DNA from: Gordonia bronchialis DSM 43247
Lineage (GTDB): Bacteria; Actinomycetota; Actinomycetes; Mycobacteriales; Mycobacteriaceae
Length of the DNA: 64,000 nucleotides
Direction of reading: 5' to 3'
NCBI RefSeq assembly: GCF_000024785.1
Contig: NC_013441.1
Coordinates: 4,588,001-4,652,000 of the forward strand
The position numbers were made by a program, and so were the translations under genes. The notes beneath the pieces were generated by a model that saw only the letters and a program-made list of their open reading frames with translations, was not told where the DNA came from and did no database searches. Numbering within the stretch: position 1 is the first letter of the stretch; each line of letters opens with the position of its first letter. Positions 1 to 8,314 of the stretch are shown piece after piece.

Positions 1-44
1 CCGACGAGCGGGGGGACCTGGTTGGTCACCTGATGAATGGGCAT
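1..44 (-). CDS. AidB-like acyl-CoA dehydrogenase, N-terminal fragment
   Basis: Only the first 14 codons lie inside the window; the gene runs off the left edge. The reading frame starts at an ATG whose complement is at 42-44, preceded by a good Shine-Dalgarno (GAGGGAG, about 7 nt upstream). The visible residues include TNQVPPLV, which resembles the conserved N-terminus of actinobacterial AidB-type acyl-CoA dehydrogenases (DNA alkylation response flavoproteins). A PaaX regulator is divergently placed on the far side of the IS element. The family call rests on a very short stretch and is tentative. Confidence 0.5.
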   Translation of the reverse strand, partial: MPIHQVTNQVPPLV

Positions 45-104
45 TCGCGAACTCCCTCGGTCAGTGGCTCATCGTCGGCGCGGCCGGCACGCCGCCTCGT
101 CGCA

Positions 105-133
105 GCATTACACATTTCGTTCGAGTGACACAA
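105..133 (-). promoter_or_regulatory. Probable housekeeping promoter of the AidB-like gene
   Basis: On the minus strand a -35 TTGTGT (128-133) and a -10 TAATGC (105-110) are separated by 17 nt and point at the start codon at 44, leaving a leader of roughly 55 nt. A 7-bp inverted repeat (CATTACA at 106-112, TGTAATG at 137-143) brackets the promoter and could be an operator. No experimental support is visible. Confidence 0.4.
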
Positions 134-169
134 GGATGTAATGGGAATTGATGCACCGACGGGGTGCTA

Positions 170-202
170 GTGGTCCGGGGGATAAAATAGTTTACGTTTG
201 AT
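170..202 (+). repeat. Left terminal inverted repeat of the IS630 element
   Basis: It begins GTGGTCCG directly after the TA at 168-169. The inner 13 bp (190-202, GTTTACGTTTGAT) are identical to the right end; mismatches concentrate in the outer-middle part. Confidence 0.85.
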
Positions 203-207
203 AGTAT

Positions 208-1287
208 GTGGGAATGGTGAATCGTGCTGCGGCTCCGCTGTTGTTGGTTGATGGGGATCGGGCACGGTTGGAGGGGTTGGTGCGGGCTTCGACGACGCCG
301 GCCGGTCTGACGCGGCGGGCTCGGATGTGTTTGATGTCAGCCGATGGAACAGCGAAGGCCGACATTGCCGCGGTGGTGGGGGTGTCACGGCCGACGGTCG
401 ACAAGTGGCTGCAGCGCTACCGGGTTGGTGGGGTGGAGGCGTTGGTCGATGAGCAGCGCTCGGGGCGCCCGACCGAGATTGACGAGTCCAAGATCATCGC
501 CGCCACCTTGCAGCGGCCACCGAAATCTCTGGGAGTCACCCACTGGTCGGCCCGCTTGTTGGCGCCGCGGGTCGGGGTCGATCACACCACGGTCTCGCGG
601 GTGTGGCGCAAGTACAAGGTCACCCCCTGGCGCAGCGAGACGTTCAAGTTCTCCAACGACCCCGACCTCGACGCCAAGGTGGTCGATGTTGTTGGCCTGT
701 ATATGAATCCGCCGGAGAATGCGATCGTGCTCAGCATCGATGAGAAAAGCCAGATCCAGGCTCTCGACCGCACTCAACCGACGTTGCCGATGGCGCCGGG
801 GCACTGCGAGCAACGCACGCATGATTACATTCGTCACGGCACCACGACCTTGTTCGCCGCACTAAACATCGCCACCGGCGAGGTCACCACCCAATGCAAA
901 CCGCGTCACCGCCATCAAGAGTTCCTCGCGTTCCTCAAACACGTCGCGAAAACCTATCCCGACCACCACCTGCACCTGGTCATGGACAACTACGGCACCC
1001 ACAAGAAAGCCGAGGTAAAGGACTGGCTCGCCCAGAACCCCCGGATCACAGTGCATTTCACACCGACTTCCGGATCCTGGATGAACATGATCGAGGCCTG
1101 GTTCGCCATCATCGAACGCCAAGCGATCCACCGCGGCACCTTCACCAGCGTTCCCGACCTCGTCGCCGCCATCCGCCGATTCGTCACCAGCTGGAACACC
1201 CGCTGCGAACCATTTGTGTGGACCAAACCCGCGAATGAAATACTCGACAAAATCAAACGTAAACGAATTTCAAACACGGGCCACTAG
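208..1287 (+). CDS. IS630-family DDE transposase
   Basis: This 359-residue protein catalyses cut-and-paste transposition. The N-terminal third holds a helix-turn-helix (around DIAAVVGVSRPTVDKWLQRY, residues 52-71) and a second winged-helix-like segment. The DDE catalytic core follows: first Asp in LSIDEKSQ, second Asp in LVMDNYGTHK, Glu in WMNMIEAWF. Length fits the family. The start is GTG at 208, with ATG at 214 as alternative; no clear ribosome site is seen. The stop codon TAG (1285-1287) lies outside the element proper: it is made by the duplicated TA plus the next genomic G, so translation ends correctly only because of the target sequence. Confidence 0.9.
   Translation: MGMVNRAAAPLLLVDGDRARLEGLVRASTTPAGLTRRARMCLMSADGTAKADIAAVVGVSRPTVDKWLQRYRVGGVEALVDEQRSGRPTEIDESKIIAATLQRPPKSLGVTHWSARLLAPRVGVDHTTVSRVWRKYKVTPWRSETFKFSNDPDLDAKVVDVVGLYMNPPENAIVLSIDEKSQIQALDRTQPTLPMAPGHCEQRTHDYIRHGTTTLFAALNIATGEVTTQCKPRHRHQEFLAFLKHVAKTYPDHHLHLVMDNYGTHKKAEVKDWLAQNPRITVHFTPTSGSWMNMIEAWFAIIERQAIHRGTFTSVPDLVAAIRRFVTSWNTRCEPFVWTKPANEILDKIKRKRISNTGH
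1252..1284 (-). repeat. Right terminal inverted repeat of the IS630 element
   Basis: Read on the minus strand from 1284 it starts GTGGCCCG and matches the left end at 25 of 33 positions. It encodes the last residues of the transposase and abuts the TA at 1285-1286. Confidence 0.85.
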
Positions 1288-1299
1288 CCTCCGAACACG

Positions 1300-2034
1300 A
1301 TGGACAGCCCTCTCGTTCCCCCGGTCTCGGCGCGGTCAGCCGTGCTGAGCCTGCTGCTCGGCGCACAACCCCCGACGCTGAACGTGCGCGAAATAGTCGG
1401 CGCCATGGGCCTTTTCGGGATCTCCGAGTCGGCCACCCGAGTGGCCCTGACGCGGATGGTCGCCGGCGGCGACCTCTTGCGGCACGAGTCCGCGTACACG
1501 TTGTCCGAGCGGCTTCTGCGCCGACAGGAACAGGTGGAGCCACCGGCCCGGCGCCGATGGTCGGGGTCCTGGGAGATGGCGGTGGTCACCACCACCGGCC
1601 GCGCGGCGGCCGACCGCGTCGCCCTACGCACCGAGATGACCCGGCATCGGATCGCCGAGTTGCGCGAGGGTGTGTGGACCCGGCCCGCGAATCTCGTTCA
1701 CCACTGGCCCGATCGGCTGCGCGAGGTGTCGACGTTCTTCGAGGCGCGCCCTGACGGCGAGCCGGCCGAACTGGCTGCGCGGCTGTGGAATCTGGACGCC
1801 TGGGCTACCCGGGGTCAGGCCTACCTCGACGCGCTGGCGGCGGTGCACGACGAGCCGACTCGATTCGTCACCATGGTCGCTGCGGTCCACCATCTGCAGA
1901 CCGACCCGCTGCTGCCGACCGAACTGCTACCGGCGCACTGGCCGGGTGAGCGGCTCGCCACGATCTACGCGGACTACCGCGCCTGGCTTGCTGCGATGCG
2001 CGAGGATCTGCGCGCCGGTGGTTTCGCGAGATGA
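1300..2034 (+). CDS. PaaX-family transcriptional regulator
   Basis: The 244-residue product looks like a PaaX-type repressor: an N-terminal winged helix (residues about 1-70, with a GLFGISESATRVALTRMVAGG-like recognition segment) followed by the PaaX C-terminal domain with the EMAVVTT and WNLDAW segments. PaaX proteins repress phenylacetate or related acyl-CoA catabolic genes by sensing acyl-CoA ligands. The length is slightly below that of E. coli PaaX. The original arrangement was probably divergent from the AidB-like acyl-CoA dehydrogenase gene, a plausible target. The IS630 right end lies 15 bp upstream of the ATG, so the native promoter and any ribosome site have been displaced; expression may now depend on read-through from the transposase. 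Confidence 0.75.
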   Translation: MDSPLVPPVSARSAVLSLLLGAQPPTLNVREIVGAMGLFGISESATRVALTRMVAGGDLLRHESAYTLSERLLRRQEQVEPPARRRWSGSWEMAVVTTTGRAAADRVALRTEMTRHRIAELREGVWTRPANLVHHWPDRLREVSTFFEARPDGEPAELAARLWNLDAWATRGQAYLDALAAVHDEPTRFVTMVAAVHHLQTDPLLPTELLPAHWPGERLATIYADYRAWLAAMREDLRAGGFAR

Positions 2035-2146
2035 GCGTTGCCGTCGTCCGCGCTGCGGCAAGGTCACCGATCCCTGCGCTACGACGTGCGCCGATGACCA
2101 CCACCGAACAGGTTTGGGCGGGCGCGTCCACGGTTACTCGGGAGGG

Positions 2147-3652
2147 ATGACTCCACTCTGGTTCCGGACATCTGATCGGCCCGCGGTACGCACCGGAGAT
2201 CTGCCGGTCGATCACTACGATCACGTGGTGATCGGCGGCGGGATCACCGGCCTGTCCGCGGCGCTCATGCTCGCCCGTTCCGGGCGGACCGTCGCCGTGG
2301 TCGAGGCCCGATACCTCGGTGCCGCCGCCACCGGTCATACCACGGGCAAGGTGTCGTTGCTGCAGGGCACGCGTTTGTCGTCGATCGGCGAGCATCACGG
2401 CCCGGAGGTGCTGACCGACTACCTCGAAGCCAATCGCGCAGCTCAGGAGTGGCTCCTGGACTACTGCCGCACTCGTGACCTCGGCGTGGAGATGCGGACT
2501 GCCGTCACGTTCGCGTCGACCCCCGACGGGGTGCGGCAGGTGGTGAAGGAAGAATCCGCGTGCCGACGTGCCGGGCTGAGTACCGAGCGAACGACGTGTC
2601 CCGAGCTGCCGTTCCGCACGAGCATCGGAATTGCTGTCGACGATCAGGCGCAGATCGACCCGATGGTGGTACTCGGGTCCCTCGCCGCCGACATCCGCGG
2701 GCTCGGCGGCGACGTGATCGAAGGTGTGCGGGTGCGTGGTGTCAAGCACCGCAAGGGCTATGTGCTCGACACCGAAGCCGGTGAGCTGTCTGCCGATTCG
2801 GTGATCGTCGCCACCGGCACGCCGTTCCTCGACCGCGGTGGGTTCTTCGCCCGGGTCCACGCCCGGCGTTCCTACGCGGCGGCGTTCGCCGTCGACGAGC
2901 CCATCCCCGAAGACATGTATCTGTCCGCCGACAGCCCGTCGGTGTCGCTGCGCACCGCTCCCGATCCGGACAATCCCGATGAAAGGCTGTTGCTGGTAGG
3001 CGGTTTCGGCCATGACGTCGGGCGGGTGCGGTCCGAACAATCCCACGTCGACGAGATGTTGGCCTGGACGCGTGACCGGTTCCCCACCGCCCGGCTGGTG
3101 GCGCGCTGGTCGGCCCAGGATTACGAGTCCATCGACGAATTACCTTATGTGGGACCGCTTCTCCCGGGCACCGATGGCCTGCAGATCGCCACGGGGTTCG
3201 CCAAGTGGGGTCTGACCAACGGGGTGGCCGGGGCGCTGGCCATCACCGGGCACCTGTTGGGGTCGCCGCTGCCGTGGGCCAGCACCTTTCGCCCGTGGCG
3301 CAACTCGGAGCTCGCATCGGTGACGTCGCTGGCGTCGAACAACGCGTCGGTGGCCGTGCAGATGGTGTCGGGCTATCTCGCGCTGCTCCGTCCCGTCGAC
3401 AAGGAGCCCCGCGAAGGTGCCGGGGCCGTGGGACATTCGGGTGTCTTACCGCGTGGGGTGTGCACCGTCGGCGGGTCCACCACCACCGTGGCACCGATCT
3501 GCACTCACCTCTACGGCGTGCTGCGCTGGAACGACGCCGAACGCAGTTGGGACTGCCCGCTGCACGGGTCGCGGTTCGATCATGCCGGACGGGTCCTCGA
3601 GGGTCCGGCCACCCGGCCGCTGCCCGGCGCCGGCACCGCGACGCCCGACTGA
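2147..3652 (+). CDS. FAD-dependent oxidoreductase with C-terminal Rieske domain
   Basis: The 501-residue protein begins with a Rossmann FAD-binding motif (VVIGGGITGLSAA, about residues 28-40) of the DAO/glycine-oxidase type. The C-terminal 65 residues form a Rieske [2Fe-2S] domain, with CTHLYG and CPLHGSRF providing the two Cys-His ligand pairs. Proteins of this layout (YhfW-like) oxidise unknown amines or amino acids. The ATG at 2147 was chosen because GGGAGGG precedes it and because the Rossmann fold follows at the usual distance; the frame is open much further upstream, inside paaX. It converges on the SDR gene at 3653 with no gap between the stop codons. Confidence 0.8.
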   Translation: MTPLWFRTSDRPAVRTGDLPVDHYDHVVIGGGITGLSAALMLARSGRTVAVVEARYLGAAATGHTTGKVSLLQGTRLSSIGEHHGPEVLTDYLEANRAAQEWLLDYCRTRDLGVEMRTAVTFASTPDGVRQVVKEESACRRAGLSTERTTCPELPFRTSIGIAVDDQAQIDPMVVLGSLAADIRGLGGDVIEGVRVRGVKHRKGYVLDTEAGELSADSVIVATGTPFLDRGGFFARVHARRSYAAAFAVDEPIPEDMYLSADSPSVSLRTAPDPDNPDERLLLVGGFGHDVGRVRSEQSHVDEMLAWTRDRFPTARLVARWSAQDYESIDELPYVGPLLPGTDGLQIATGFAKWGLTNGVAGALAITGHLLGSPLPWASTFRPWRNSELASVTSLASNNASVAVQMVSGYLALLRPVDKEPREGAGAVGHSGVLPRGVCTVGGSTTTVAPICTHLYGVLRWNDAERSWDCPLHGSRFDHAGRVLEGPATRPLPGAGTATPD

Positions 3653-4552
3653 TCATCGAGCCCTTCGGTGTCGGCGGGTCAGCACCGGCCGCACCACCGG
3701 GCCGATCACCGTCGCGATCGGCCGCTGGATCGCACCCGCACCCGCCCGGGTCGCCAGATCTATTGCGCGCGCGTCCAATCCGACCATGATGCGGTCACGT
3801 CCGGCGAGCACCCCGGCGAGGATGGCGGTGGCGGCCGCGGCCGGTCGGGTTCCTGGGAGTCGATGGTCGAATCCGTTGACGACTTCGTCGCGGATGTCGC
3901 CGACGGGGTATCGGGCGTCGCGGGCGATCGCGGTGTGCACCGCCCCGGGGTACACGATGTGTAGGCGGACCGGCGAGTCCGCGACCCGTAGTTCCGCCTG
4001 GACTCCCTCGCTGAAACCGCGGACAGCGAACTTCGACGCGCAGTAACTCGGCTGCATGGGGGAACCGAATAGGCCGAAGGCGCTCGAAGTGTTGACGATA
4101 CGTCCTCCGCCGCCGTTCTCCAGGTGGTCTCGAAAGGCGTTGGTGCCGTACATAACTCCCGACCAGTTCACGTCCATGATCCGGCGCGCATAGTCGGTAT
4201 CCTCGTCGAGAACGCCGGCGACCATCGTCGTGACCGCATTGTTGAATACCATCGACGGTGCCCCGTGCCGCTCGACCATGGCGTCGGCGTAGGCACGGAC
4301 AGCGGCCTCGTCGGCGACGTCGAGGCGATGGACCACGATCGCGGCGCCACGGCTCACACAGTGGTGCGCGGTGTCCTCGACAGACCGCGTGTCGAGGTCG
4401 GTCAGCGCGAGCGTGACACCGCACCTGCTCAGGCGCAGTGCGAGCGCACGACCCATGCCCGACCCGGCCCCGGTGATCACCACCGGTCGTCCGGCGCAGA
4501 GGCGTCGGAGACGGGTGTCGGTGGTGCGTGGATGCCAGATCGAGGAGGACAC
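3653..4552 (-). CDS. Short-chain dehydrogenase/reductase
   Basis: This 299-residue SDR uses NAD(P)(H) on an unknown alcohol or ketone. Visible motifs are the cofactor glycine loop TGAGSGMGR (about residues 27-35), the Ser before the catalytic site (NTSSAFG) and the catalytic YCASK. The usual NNAG motif reads NNAV, a small deviation. The C-terminal 60 residues are basic and alanine-rich, as in SDRs that associate with membranes. The start is a GTG without a clear ribosome site; a start a few codons further in cannot be excluded. The 3' end abuts the FAD/Rieske gene. Confidence 0.75.
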   Translation of the reverse strand: MSSSIWHPRTTDTRLRRLCAGRPVVITGAGSGMGRALALRLSRCGVTLALTDLDTRSVEDTAHHCVSRGAAIVVHRLDVADEAAVRAYADAMVERHGAPSMVFNNAVTTMVAGVLDEDTDYARRIMDVNWSGVMYGTNAFRDHLENGGGGRIVNTSSAFGLFGSPMQPSYCASKFAVRGFSEGVQAELRVADSPVRLHIVYPGAVHTAIARDARYPVGDIRDEVVNGFDHRLPGTRPAAAATAILAGVLAGRDRIMVGLDARAIDLATRAGAGAIQRPIATVIGPVVRPVLTRRHRRAR

Positions 4553-4783
4553 CGCACAGGACTACCCAGCTTCGAGTCACCCCACACACGCGATTGCCGA
4601 TGCGCCGGCAGAACCAGCAACTCCGGACCTCATCGGCTGGACTCAGTGTTGCCACCGCCAAAGGCAACGCCTGGTACCCATATTGACGTCTCATCTCCAG
4701 CAGCCGAGTTCCCGAGGCGGTCGGTCGGTGTCGTCCGATCGAAAACATCTGCAGGGCAGTAGATTCCGTGCGAGGAGACCTAC

Positions 4784-4801
4784 CCGAAGATTCTACTTCG
4801 G
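4784..4801. repeat. Inverted repeat upstream of the DUF222 gene
   Basis: CCGAAG (4784-4789) and CTTCGG (4796-4801) flank 6 nt, just upstream of the likely -35 box. It could be a short hairpin or a regulator site. The rest of 4553-4783 shows no gene or other recognisable feature. Confidence 0.35.
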
Positions 4802-4835
4802 ATCTTGTTGCGCACTCGACCGAAGCTGTGTAGCA

Positions 4836-4851
4836 TCGAACATGTATTCGA
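4836..4851 (+). promoter_or_regulatory. LexA/SOS box of the DUF222-HNH gene
   Basis: The sequence TCGAACATGTATTCGA matches the actinobacterial LexA operator TCGAAC-N4-GTTCGA with one mismatch. A candidate promoter (TTGCGC at 4808-4813, 17 nt, TAGCAT at 4831-4836) overlaps it, the expected geometry for repression. The box contains the ATG at 4842, which argues that translation starts further downstream at 4881. Some REP13E12 genes of M. tuberculosis are known to carry SOS boxes. Confidence 0.75.
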
Positions 4852-4880
4852 GAGACGGGCGGAGGGGGCCGGGGGTGAGC

Positions 4881-6449
4881 ATGAACGAGCAGTCATCGGG
4901 CGAGCAGTCGTTGTCGGTGGTTCCGGCGTTGCTCGCCGAGCTCGGTGGGGTGCTCGATCGCCTCGCCGCCGCTGACGTGTCGCAGTGCACCGATGCTGAG
5001 TTGGTGGACGTTGCGCGTACCCATGAGCAGTTGATCAACCGGATGTTGTTCGAGGGGGATCGGCAGATCGTGGCTCTCTCGGATCGGGGTGTGCCCCGCG
5101 CAATGGGTTACCGCAGTCTGACGAACTTCATGAATGTGGCGTTGCGGGTGTCGGATCCGGGCCGCCGCACAGATCAGATGGAGGCGACGGCCTGTTTCCG
5201 CCAGCTGTCCGGGGAGGTGTCCGACCCCAAGTATCCGACGCTGGCTGCCGGGTTTGCCGAAGGGGCGGTCGGCCCGGCGCATGTGCGTAAGGTCGCCGAG
5301 ATCTTGGACAAGATCCCGCACCGGTTGCCGCACGACCGTAAGGTCGCCGCCGAGAAGACGCTGGCGGAGTTGGCGCGTGAACACACCCCGGCCGAGTTGA
5401 CCACGCTGGGGATGCGGCTACTGGCCCACCTTGATCCCGATGGTGAGCTGACCGATGCGAAGGATCGGGCACGGCGACGTAATCTGTGGCTCAATCGGCA
5501 GGACGCGCAGAAGATGTCGAAGCTGACCGCCAACCTGGACCCGCAGACGCGTGCGTTGCTGGAGATGATGTTGGCGGTGTGGGCCAAACCGGGGATGAAC
5601 AACCCCGACGACCCGGACTCACCCTCGGGTGGTGAGGACGACGCCGACATCGAGCAGGTCAAGGCCGCCGCCGCCCGCGACTCGCGTTCACAGGCCCAAC
5701 GCAACCACGATGCGCTCAACGCGCTGTTGACGGCGGTGTTCGCCGACGGGCTGCTCGGCAAGACTCATCGTGGGTTGCCGGTGTCGTTGATCATCAAGGC
5801 CAACCTGGCGGATCTGATCCGGGAGTCGGGGTTGGCGACCACCGCGACCGGGTCGGTGATCCCCATCCCCGAGTTGATCGGGCTGGCCGGGCAGATTCAG
5901 CCGTACCTGGCGATCTTCGCCGATGCCACCGAGATTCCGCTGTACTTCGGTCGCGGCAAACGACTGGCCACCCTGGCGCAGCGGTTGGCGTCGCTGGCCC
6001 GCACCGATGGGGAGGTGTGCTCGGCGCCTGGTTGTGATCAGCCGGCGACCAATGTGGAGATCCATCACGCCGCGCTTGACTACGCCGAGGGCGGCACCAC
6101 CGACATCGTCGACCTCGCCCCGGCGTGTCCGTTCCACAACCGCCGAGTGGGTCACACGGTCGGGGAGTTCACCACCGGGGTCTACCGCGACGGCCCGCAT
6201 GCCGGACGGACCTGGTGGCGACGCAACCACCGGCCGGGAGCGCCGCCGAACCCGAAACGACTCAACACACGTCCCGACATCGCGACGCTGTATGAACACA
6301 ACCTCGGCCGTGTGCGCGAAACGATCCACGGCCCACCCGCCGACGACGGGCCACCGGCGCGCCTACACCTCACCGAGACGATCCACCCCCCGTCCTCGGT
6401 CGTCGAAACACGCCTGGCCGCCGAACTCTACCGACTCACCAGCCAATGA
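4881..6449 (+). CDS. DUF222 / HNH endonuclease, REP13E12 family
   Basis: The 522-residue protein has an N-terminal DUF222 region (about residues 20-330) and a C-terminal HNH nuclease fold with a zinc-type cysteine pair from C380 (CSAPGC), the IHH motif at H395-H396 and a final CPFHNR. These proteins are abundant in actinobacteria; their cellular role is unsettled, though HNH chemistry implies DNA cleavage. The start at ATG 4881 is preferred over ATG 4842 because the latter lies in the LexA box; a GGAGG lies about 13 nt before 4881, and GTG 4875 is also possible. SOS control suggests a DNA-damage role or a selfish-element history. Confidence 0.85.
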   Translation: MNEQSSGEQSLSVVPALLAELGGVLDRLAAADVSQCTDAELVDVARTHEQLINRMLFEGDRQIVALSDRGVPRAMGYRSLTNFMNVALRVSDPGRRTDQMEATACFRQLSGEVSDPKYPTLAAGFAEGAVGPAHVRKVAEILDKIPHRLPHDRKVAAEKTLAELAREHTPAELTTLGMRLLAHLDPDGELTDAKDRARRRNLWLNRQDAQKMSKLTANLDPQTRALLEMMLAVWAKPGMNNPDDPDSPSGGEDDADIEQVKAAAARDSRSQAQRNHDALNALLTAVFADGLLGKTHRGLPVSLIIKANLADLIRESGLATTATGSVIPIPELIGLAGQIQPYLAIFADATEIPLYFGRGKRLATLAQRLASLARTDGEVCSAPGCDQPATNVEIHHAALDYAEGGTTDIVDLAPACPFHNRRVGHTVGEFTTGVYRDGPHAGRTWWRRNHRPGAPPNPKRLNTRPDIATLYEHNLGRVRETIHGPPADDGPPARLHLTETIHPPSSVVETRLAAELYRLTSQ

Positions 6450-6505
6450 CGTGGCCGCACCGACGATGGCACCTGAGGCCGCGTCCGTCGACGCAGGGAC
6501 CGCCT

Positions 6506-6532
6506 GACGCTCCCCTGAGATCAGGGGGCGTC
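6506..6532 (+). terminator. GC-rich hairpin after the DUF222 gene
   Basis: GACGC-T-CCCCTGA and TCAGGGG-GCGTC pair around a 2-nt loop with a single bulge, 57 nt after the stop codon. There is no U tract, as is common in high-GC actinobacteria. The rest of 6450-6697 shows no gene. Confidence 0.5.
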
Positions 6533-6697
6533 TGGGCGCGTCCCGAGTTCGCACCCTGGCCTCTGTCCGGAATCCGGTCCTCAGACCACACCACCGGACC
6601 AACTCAGATGGTGTCCCCGCACGAAACATCGTGATTGGCGCCCGCGGGTTTCGGGTACCCCCACCCTGGCCCGTATCTGCCACACCGAGGAGACGCC

Positions 6698-8284
6698 ATG
6701 CACGAGTCCGATGCCGTGGTGATCGGCGCAGGCCACAACGGCCTCATCGCCGCCATCGCGCTCGCGGACGCCGGATGGGATGTCACTGTCCTCGAAGCGC
6801 AGGACCAACCCGGCGGGGCGGTGCGCAGCGCCCAACTCACCCCCGGCTACGTGACCGACCTGTTCAGCGCGTTCTATCCGCTGACGCAGGCGTCCCCGGC
6901 ATTCACTGATCTGGACCTGGACGCACACGGATTGCGCTGGAGCCGTGCGCCCTTGGCGTTCGGACAGCCGGCGGGTCCCGGCGACACGCAGGCTGCGGTG
7001 GTCCATCCCGACCCGGCCGATACCGCCGCGCATCTCGCCGGCTTCGACGCGCACGATGGGCGCACCTGGCTGTCTTTGACCGAACAGTGGGCAACGATCC
7101 GCGACGGCATCATCGGAACCCTGTTCGGGCCGTTTCCACCGATGCGGGCGGTGACCTCGCTGTTGCGCACAAGCGGAACAGCGGACGCGGTGCGGCTCGC
7201 CCGATTCCTGCTGCTACCCGCCAATCGGATGGTGCGCGAACTGTTTCGCAGTGAGCAGGCGCGGCTGCTCATCCTGGGCAACGCCCTGCACGCCGACATT
7301 CCCCTCGACGCACCGGGCAGCGGCCTGATGGGCTATCTACTCACGATGCTCGGCCAGGACGTCGGCTTCCCGGTGCCGGTCGGCGGAGCGGGTGAGTTGT
7401 CGGCGGCACTCGTCCGGCGATGTGAGGCCGCCGGCGGCGAGGTGATCTGCTCGACGCCCGTCGAGGAAATCGAGGTGCGCAATGGTCGCGCCGTCGGCGT
7501 CGTCGACGCCGGCGGGCGGCATTGGCCGGCACGGCGAGCCGTCCTCGCCGACGTCGCGGCACCGACGCTCTACACCCGTCTCCTACCCCCGTCGGTGGTG
7601 CCGTCCCGCGTCCTCGATGACCTCGCGCACTTCGCCTGGGACACACCGGTGGTCAAGATCGACTACGCACTCAGCGGCAAGATCCCCTGGCGAAGCGAGA
7701 ATCTCGGCGGCGCCGGCACCGTCCATCTGGGCGGCGACATGAACGCCCTGGCCCGCGCCGGCGCCGACCTCGAGACCGGACGCATCCCCCGCGATCCGTT
7801 CCTACTCTTCGGTCAAATGACCACCGCGGACCCGACCCGTTCACCCGCCGGCACCGAAAGCGCCTGGTCCTACAGTCATCTGCCGCGCGGGGTCACCGAC
7901 GACGAGGCCGCCCACGAGTTGGCCGAGCGGATGGACGCCGTCCTGTCAGCGCATGCACCCGGTGTGTCATCGCTGATCGTGGACCGGCACCTCCAGACGC
8001 CGCGATCCCTGCAGGACTCCGACGCCAATCTGGTGGGCGGCGCGGTGAATGGCGGTACAGCCCAACTATTTCAGCAGCTCATCTTCCGTCCCACCCCGGG
8101 ACTCGGCGGCGCAAGCACGCCCGTGCGCGATCTGTACCTGTCCAGTGCCGCCGCGCATCCCGGGGGTGGCGTTCACGGGGCCTGCGGAGCCAACGCGGCG
8201 CGCGCCGCGCTGGCGGCCCACCGGACACTGCGCCGCCCGACCACCTATCTCACCCGAAAAGCGGTGCAGCGCTTGATGCGCTGA
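6698..8284 (+). CDS. Phytoene-dehydrogenase-like FAD oxidoreductase
   Basis: The 528-residue protein belongs to the CrtI/NAD(P)-binding Rossmann group. The FAD motif VVIGAGHNGLIAA (residues 6-18) is followed by LEAQDQPGGAVRS, the signature of carotenoid-dehydrogenase-like and all-trans-retinol-saturase-like enzymes. A C-terminal segment with LYLSSAAAHPGGGVHGACG closes the FAD site. The substrate is unknown; no other carotenoid gene is nearby. The ATG at 6698 has a GAGGAG ribosome site 5 nt upstream. A small SRPBCC gene follows after 30 nt, so the two are probably cotranscribed. Confidence 0.8.
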   Translation: MHESDAVVIGAGHNGLIAAIALADAGWDVTVLEAQDQPGGAVRSAQLTPGYVTDLFSAFYPLTQASPAFTDLDLDAHGLRWSRAPLAFGQPAGPGDTQAAVVHPDPADTAAHLAGFDAHDGRTWLSLTEQWATIRDGIIGTLFGPFPPMRAVTSLLRTSGTADAVRLARFLLLPANRMVRELFRSEQARLLILGNALHADIPLDAPGSGLMGYLLTMLGQDVGFPVPVGGAGELSAALVRRCEAAGGEVICSTPVEEIEVRNGRAVGVVDAGGRHWPARRAVLADVAAPTLYTRLLPPSVVPSRVLDDLAHFAWDTPVVKIDYALSGKIPWRSENLGGAGTVHLGGDMNALARAGADLETGRIPRDPFLLFGQMTTADPTRSPAGTESAWSYSHLPRGVTDDEAAHELAERMDAVLSAHAPGVSSLIVDRHLQTPRSLQDSDANLVGGAVNGGTAQLFQQLIFRPTPGLGGASTPVRDLYLSSAAAHPGGGVHGACGANAARAALAAHRTLRRPTTYLTRKAVQRLMR

Positions 8285-8314
8285 CCGTCGAATCCGTGTC
8301 ATGAGGAGATCAGT

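Larger units (their letters stand above)
170..1284 (+). mobile_element. IS630-family insertion sequence, complete
   Basis: The element spans 1115 bp with imperfect 33-bp terminal inverted repeats (25 of 33 positions match) and is flanked by TA at 168-169 and 1285-1286, the target duplication typical of IS630/Tc1 elements. The site of insertion reads C-TA-G. It lies in the intergenic region between the AidB-like gene and the PaaX regulator, only 15 bp before the paaX start codon. Both ends and the transposase frame are intact, so it may still be mobile. Confidence 0.9.

Noticed and set aside
2104..2146. SigF-like promoter before the FAD/Rieske gene (GGTTT-N16-GGTTAC)
   Set aside because: The -10 deviates from GGGTAT at several positions, so it is within chance expectation.
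1868..3046. Long minus-strand open frame opposite the FAD/Rieske gene
   Set aside because: Composition is that of an antisense shadow and no motif is visible; the plus-strand gene has clear domains.
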